From Pseudomonadota bacterium (GTDB lineage Bacteria; Desulfobacterota; Syntrophia; Syntrophales; JADFWA01), in contig JAUWQS010000120.1 of NCBI GenBank assembly GCA_030610915.1, positions 1 through 5,792 of the forward strand: 5,792 nt of DNA. Direction: 5' to 3'. This document shows, in pieces, positions 5,314 to 5,792 of the stretch. Position 1 is the first letter of the stretch; every line of letters starts with the position of its first letter. The position numbers were made by a program, and so were the translations under genes. The notes below the pieces were generated by a model. The model was not told where the DNA came from, did not search any database, and worked only from the letters and a program-made list of their open reading frames with translations.

Positions 5314-5341
5314 CTCACTACGTAACTACTCACGTAATGAG
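5314..5341. repeat. Inverted repeat just upstream of the crotonase ribosome site
   Basis: CTCACTACGT and ACGTAATGAG face each other across AACTACTC (9 of 10 positions pair). The repeat ends 4 bases before the ribosome site, a position where an operator or leader hairpin could act. However, the 13-mer ACGTAACTACTCA inside it recurs, inverted, at 2532-2544 just after proB, so it is more likely part of a dispersed repeat. Confidence 0.45.
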
Positions 5342-5458
5342 CGCCTGAACGAAAACCCTGAAATATGGTTTCTCACTTTTGTTTAGAAAATTCAAACTCG
5401 CTGAGATTGCTTTCTTTTTTTAACTCAAAACTCGAAACCGTGCCTGAACGAAAACCCC
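5341..5458. repeat. Two direct copies of the MITE-end motif
   Basis: GCGCCTGAACGAAAACCC (5341-5358) and GTGCCTGAACGAAAACCC (5440-5457) are nearly identical. They match the ends of the element at 4038-4178 (GTGCCTAAACGAAAAC in its right end). Here they are in the same orientation about 99 bp apart, so they are not a simple inverted-repeat pair. The AT-rich DNA between them must contain or be replaced by the crotonase promoter region, but I could not identify a clear -35/-10 pair. Confidence 0.6.
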
Positions 5459-5467
5459 TTTTTTTGT

Positions 5468-5490
5468 CATTTCGACAGAAGGGAGAAATG
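5468..5490. repeat. Short inverted repeat, GTCATTTCGAC-type
   Basis: CATTTC (5468-5473) and GAAATG (5485-5490) pair around GACAGAAGGGA. The phrase GTCATTTCGAC...GAGAAAT is a known kind of dispersed intergenic repeat. Its right arm touches the first base of element B2. Confidence 0.45.
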
Positions 5491-5609
5491 TATCAGCTCA
5501 ATAAATCAGAGTAGGGGAGGTTTTAACCTCCCGATATGGGCGATTAGCGTCGCCTCTACCCGAACTTATTGAGCTATTACGTATTTACCCCCATTTATTG
5601 AACTGATAC
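5490..5609. mobile_element. Repeat element B2 plus an extra terminal end
   Basis: The left end GTATCAGCTCAATAAAT is the same terminus as in A1/A2. The core holds GTAGGGGAGGTTTTAACCTCCC (5511-5532) and the inverted unit GGCGA-TTAGCG-TCGCC-TCTAC (5539-5559), a REPIN layout. An inner end CTTATTGAGCTATTAC closes at 5580. A second terminus CATTTATTGAACTGATAC follows at 5592-5609. The 90-bp form (5490-5580) corresponds to B1 inverted; the 120-bp form would be bounded by the canonical ends. I find no target duplication at either boundary, so this may be a nested or partly deleted copy. Confidence 0.7.
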
Positions 5610-5612
5610 GGA

Positions 5613-5652
5613 TTTTCCTTCATTCCCGGCTCTGACCGGGAATGAGGGAAAA
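5613..5652. repeat. Hairpin with 17-bp arms
   Basis: TTTTCCTTCATTCCCGG (5613-5629) and CCGGGAATGAGGGAAAA (5636-5652) pair with one mismatch around CTCTGA. ATTCCCGG...CCGGGAAT palindromes are common dispersed repeats. The flanking T and A tracts make it resemble a bidirectional terminator between the crotonase gene and whatever lies beyond the window. Confidence 0.7.
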
Positions 5653-5792
5653 TACTGTAATCGGCCAAAATTTGAGCTTTTCTGTCGTATTTTTTCACCA
5701 CAAAGCACACAAAAAAACTACCCTTTAACTCCGACTTTCATGCCTTTTATGGTACAATTTTCTTTATAGAGTATACATGAATTCCATGTAGC
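5653..5792. other. End of window, no gene seen
   Basis: No convincing coding frame occurs on either strand. ACCACAAAGCACACAAA (5697-5713) is a dispersed-repeat type phrase. A TACAAT at 5752-5757 resembles a -10 box, but no fitting -35 box stands at 16-18 bp, so I do not call a promoter. Confidence 0.4.

Noticed and set aside
1714..5609. CRISPR array or direct-repeat array
   Set aside because: The repeats are few, inverted, of differing cores and not regularly spaced; no cas gene is present.
5735..5765. Possible sigma-70 promoter (TACAAT at 5752-5757)
   Set aside because: No -35 box at a suitable distance and no gene visible downstream before the window ends.
5785..5792. CATGTAGC at the window end, the same 8 bases that begin the hairpin unit of A1 (1759-1766 region)
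   Set aside because: Eight bases are too few and the preceding sequence does not match; the following DNA is outside the window.
1..5792. tRNA, rRNA or a known riboswitch
   Set aside because: No cloverleaf, conserved rRNA segment or familiar riboswitch core was recognised on either strand; the hairpins seen are explained by repeats.

Overview
The window holds four protein-coding loci, all on the minus strand, separated by intergenic stretches that consist largely of short non-autonomous repeats. In transcription order (high to low coordinate) they are an enoyl-CoA hydratase/isomerase (crotonase, 4509-5294), glutamate 5-kinase ProB (2550-3767), a COG2509-type FAD-dependent oxidoreductase (337-1665), and the first third or less of a GT4-like glycosyltransferase (3-314). 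The glycosyltransferase loses its family sequence after about 53 residues. One more short open frame (2328-2462) reads like protein but is unproven. I see no rRNA, tRNA, CRISPR array, transposase or RAYT gene.

The base composition looks moderate (mid-40s % GC by eye). The genes are typical bacterial housekeeping or fatty-acid/CoA genes with good Shine-Dalgarno sites. The many palindromes, REP-like hairpins and phrases of the 'CGCAGAGAA' and 'ACCACAAAGCACACAAA' kind recall large environmental anaerobe genomes such as Desulfobacterota/Syntrophia or anammox Planctomycetota. This assignment is only an impression; nothing here fixes the phylum.

Layout: 3-314 broken glycosyltransferase; 337-1665 FAD oxidoreductase, probably co-transcribed with it (22-nt gap); 1714-1945 repeat element A1; 1946-2216 repeat debris without a convincing gene; 2217-2336 repeat element B1, carrying a 49-bp near-perfect palindrome; 2328-2462 possible small ORF; 2550-3767 proB; 3837-3998 GC-rich hairpin block; 4038-4178 a 141-bp MITE-like element with a 6-bp target duplication; 4182-4227 a perfect 46-bp palindrome; 4279-4504 element A2, the inverted copy of A1, flanked by a 9-bp target duplication that includes the crotonase stop codon; 4509-5294 crotonase; 5314-5792 more repeats, including B2, the inverted relative of B1.

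The four genes do not form an obvious pathway. The most interesting content is the repeat system. Elements A and B share the same terminal inverted repeat (GTATCAGYTCAATRAAT) but carry different cores. Each core is a pair of inverted REP-like hairpins that begin with GTAG (a REPIN layout). In B1 one of the two hairpins is replaced by an unrelated long palindrome. This looks like a modular mobile family that combines transposon-type ends and target duplications with REPIN-type interiors.
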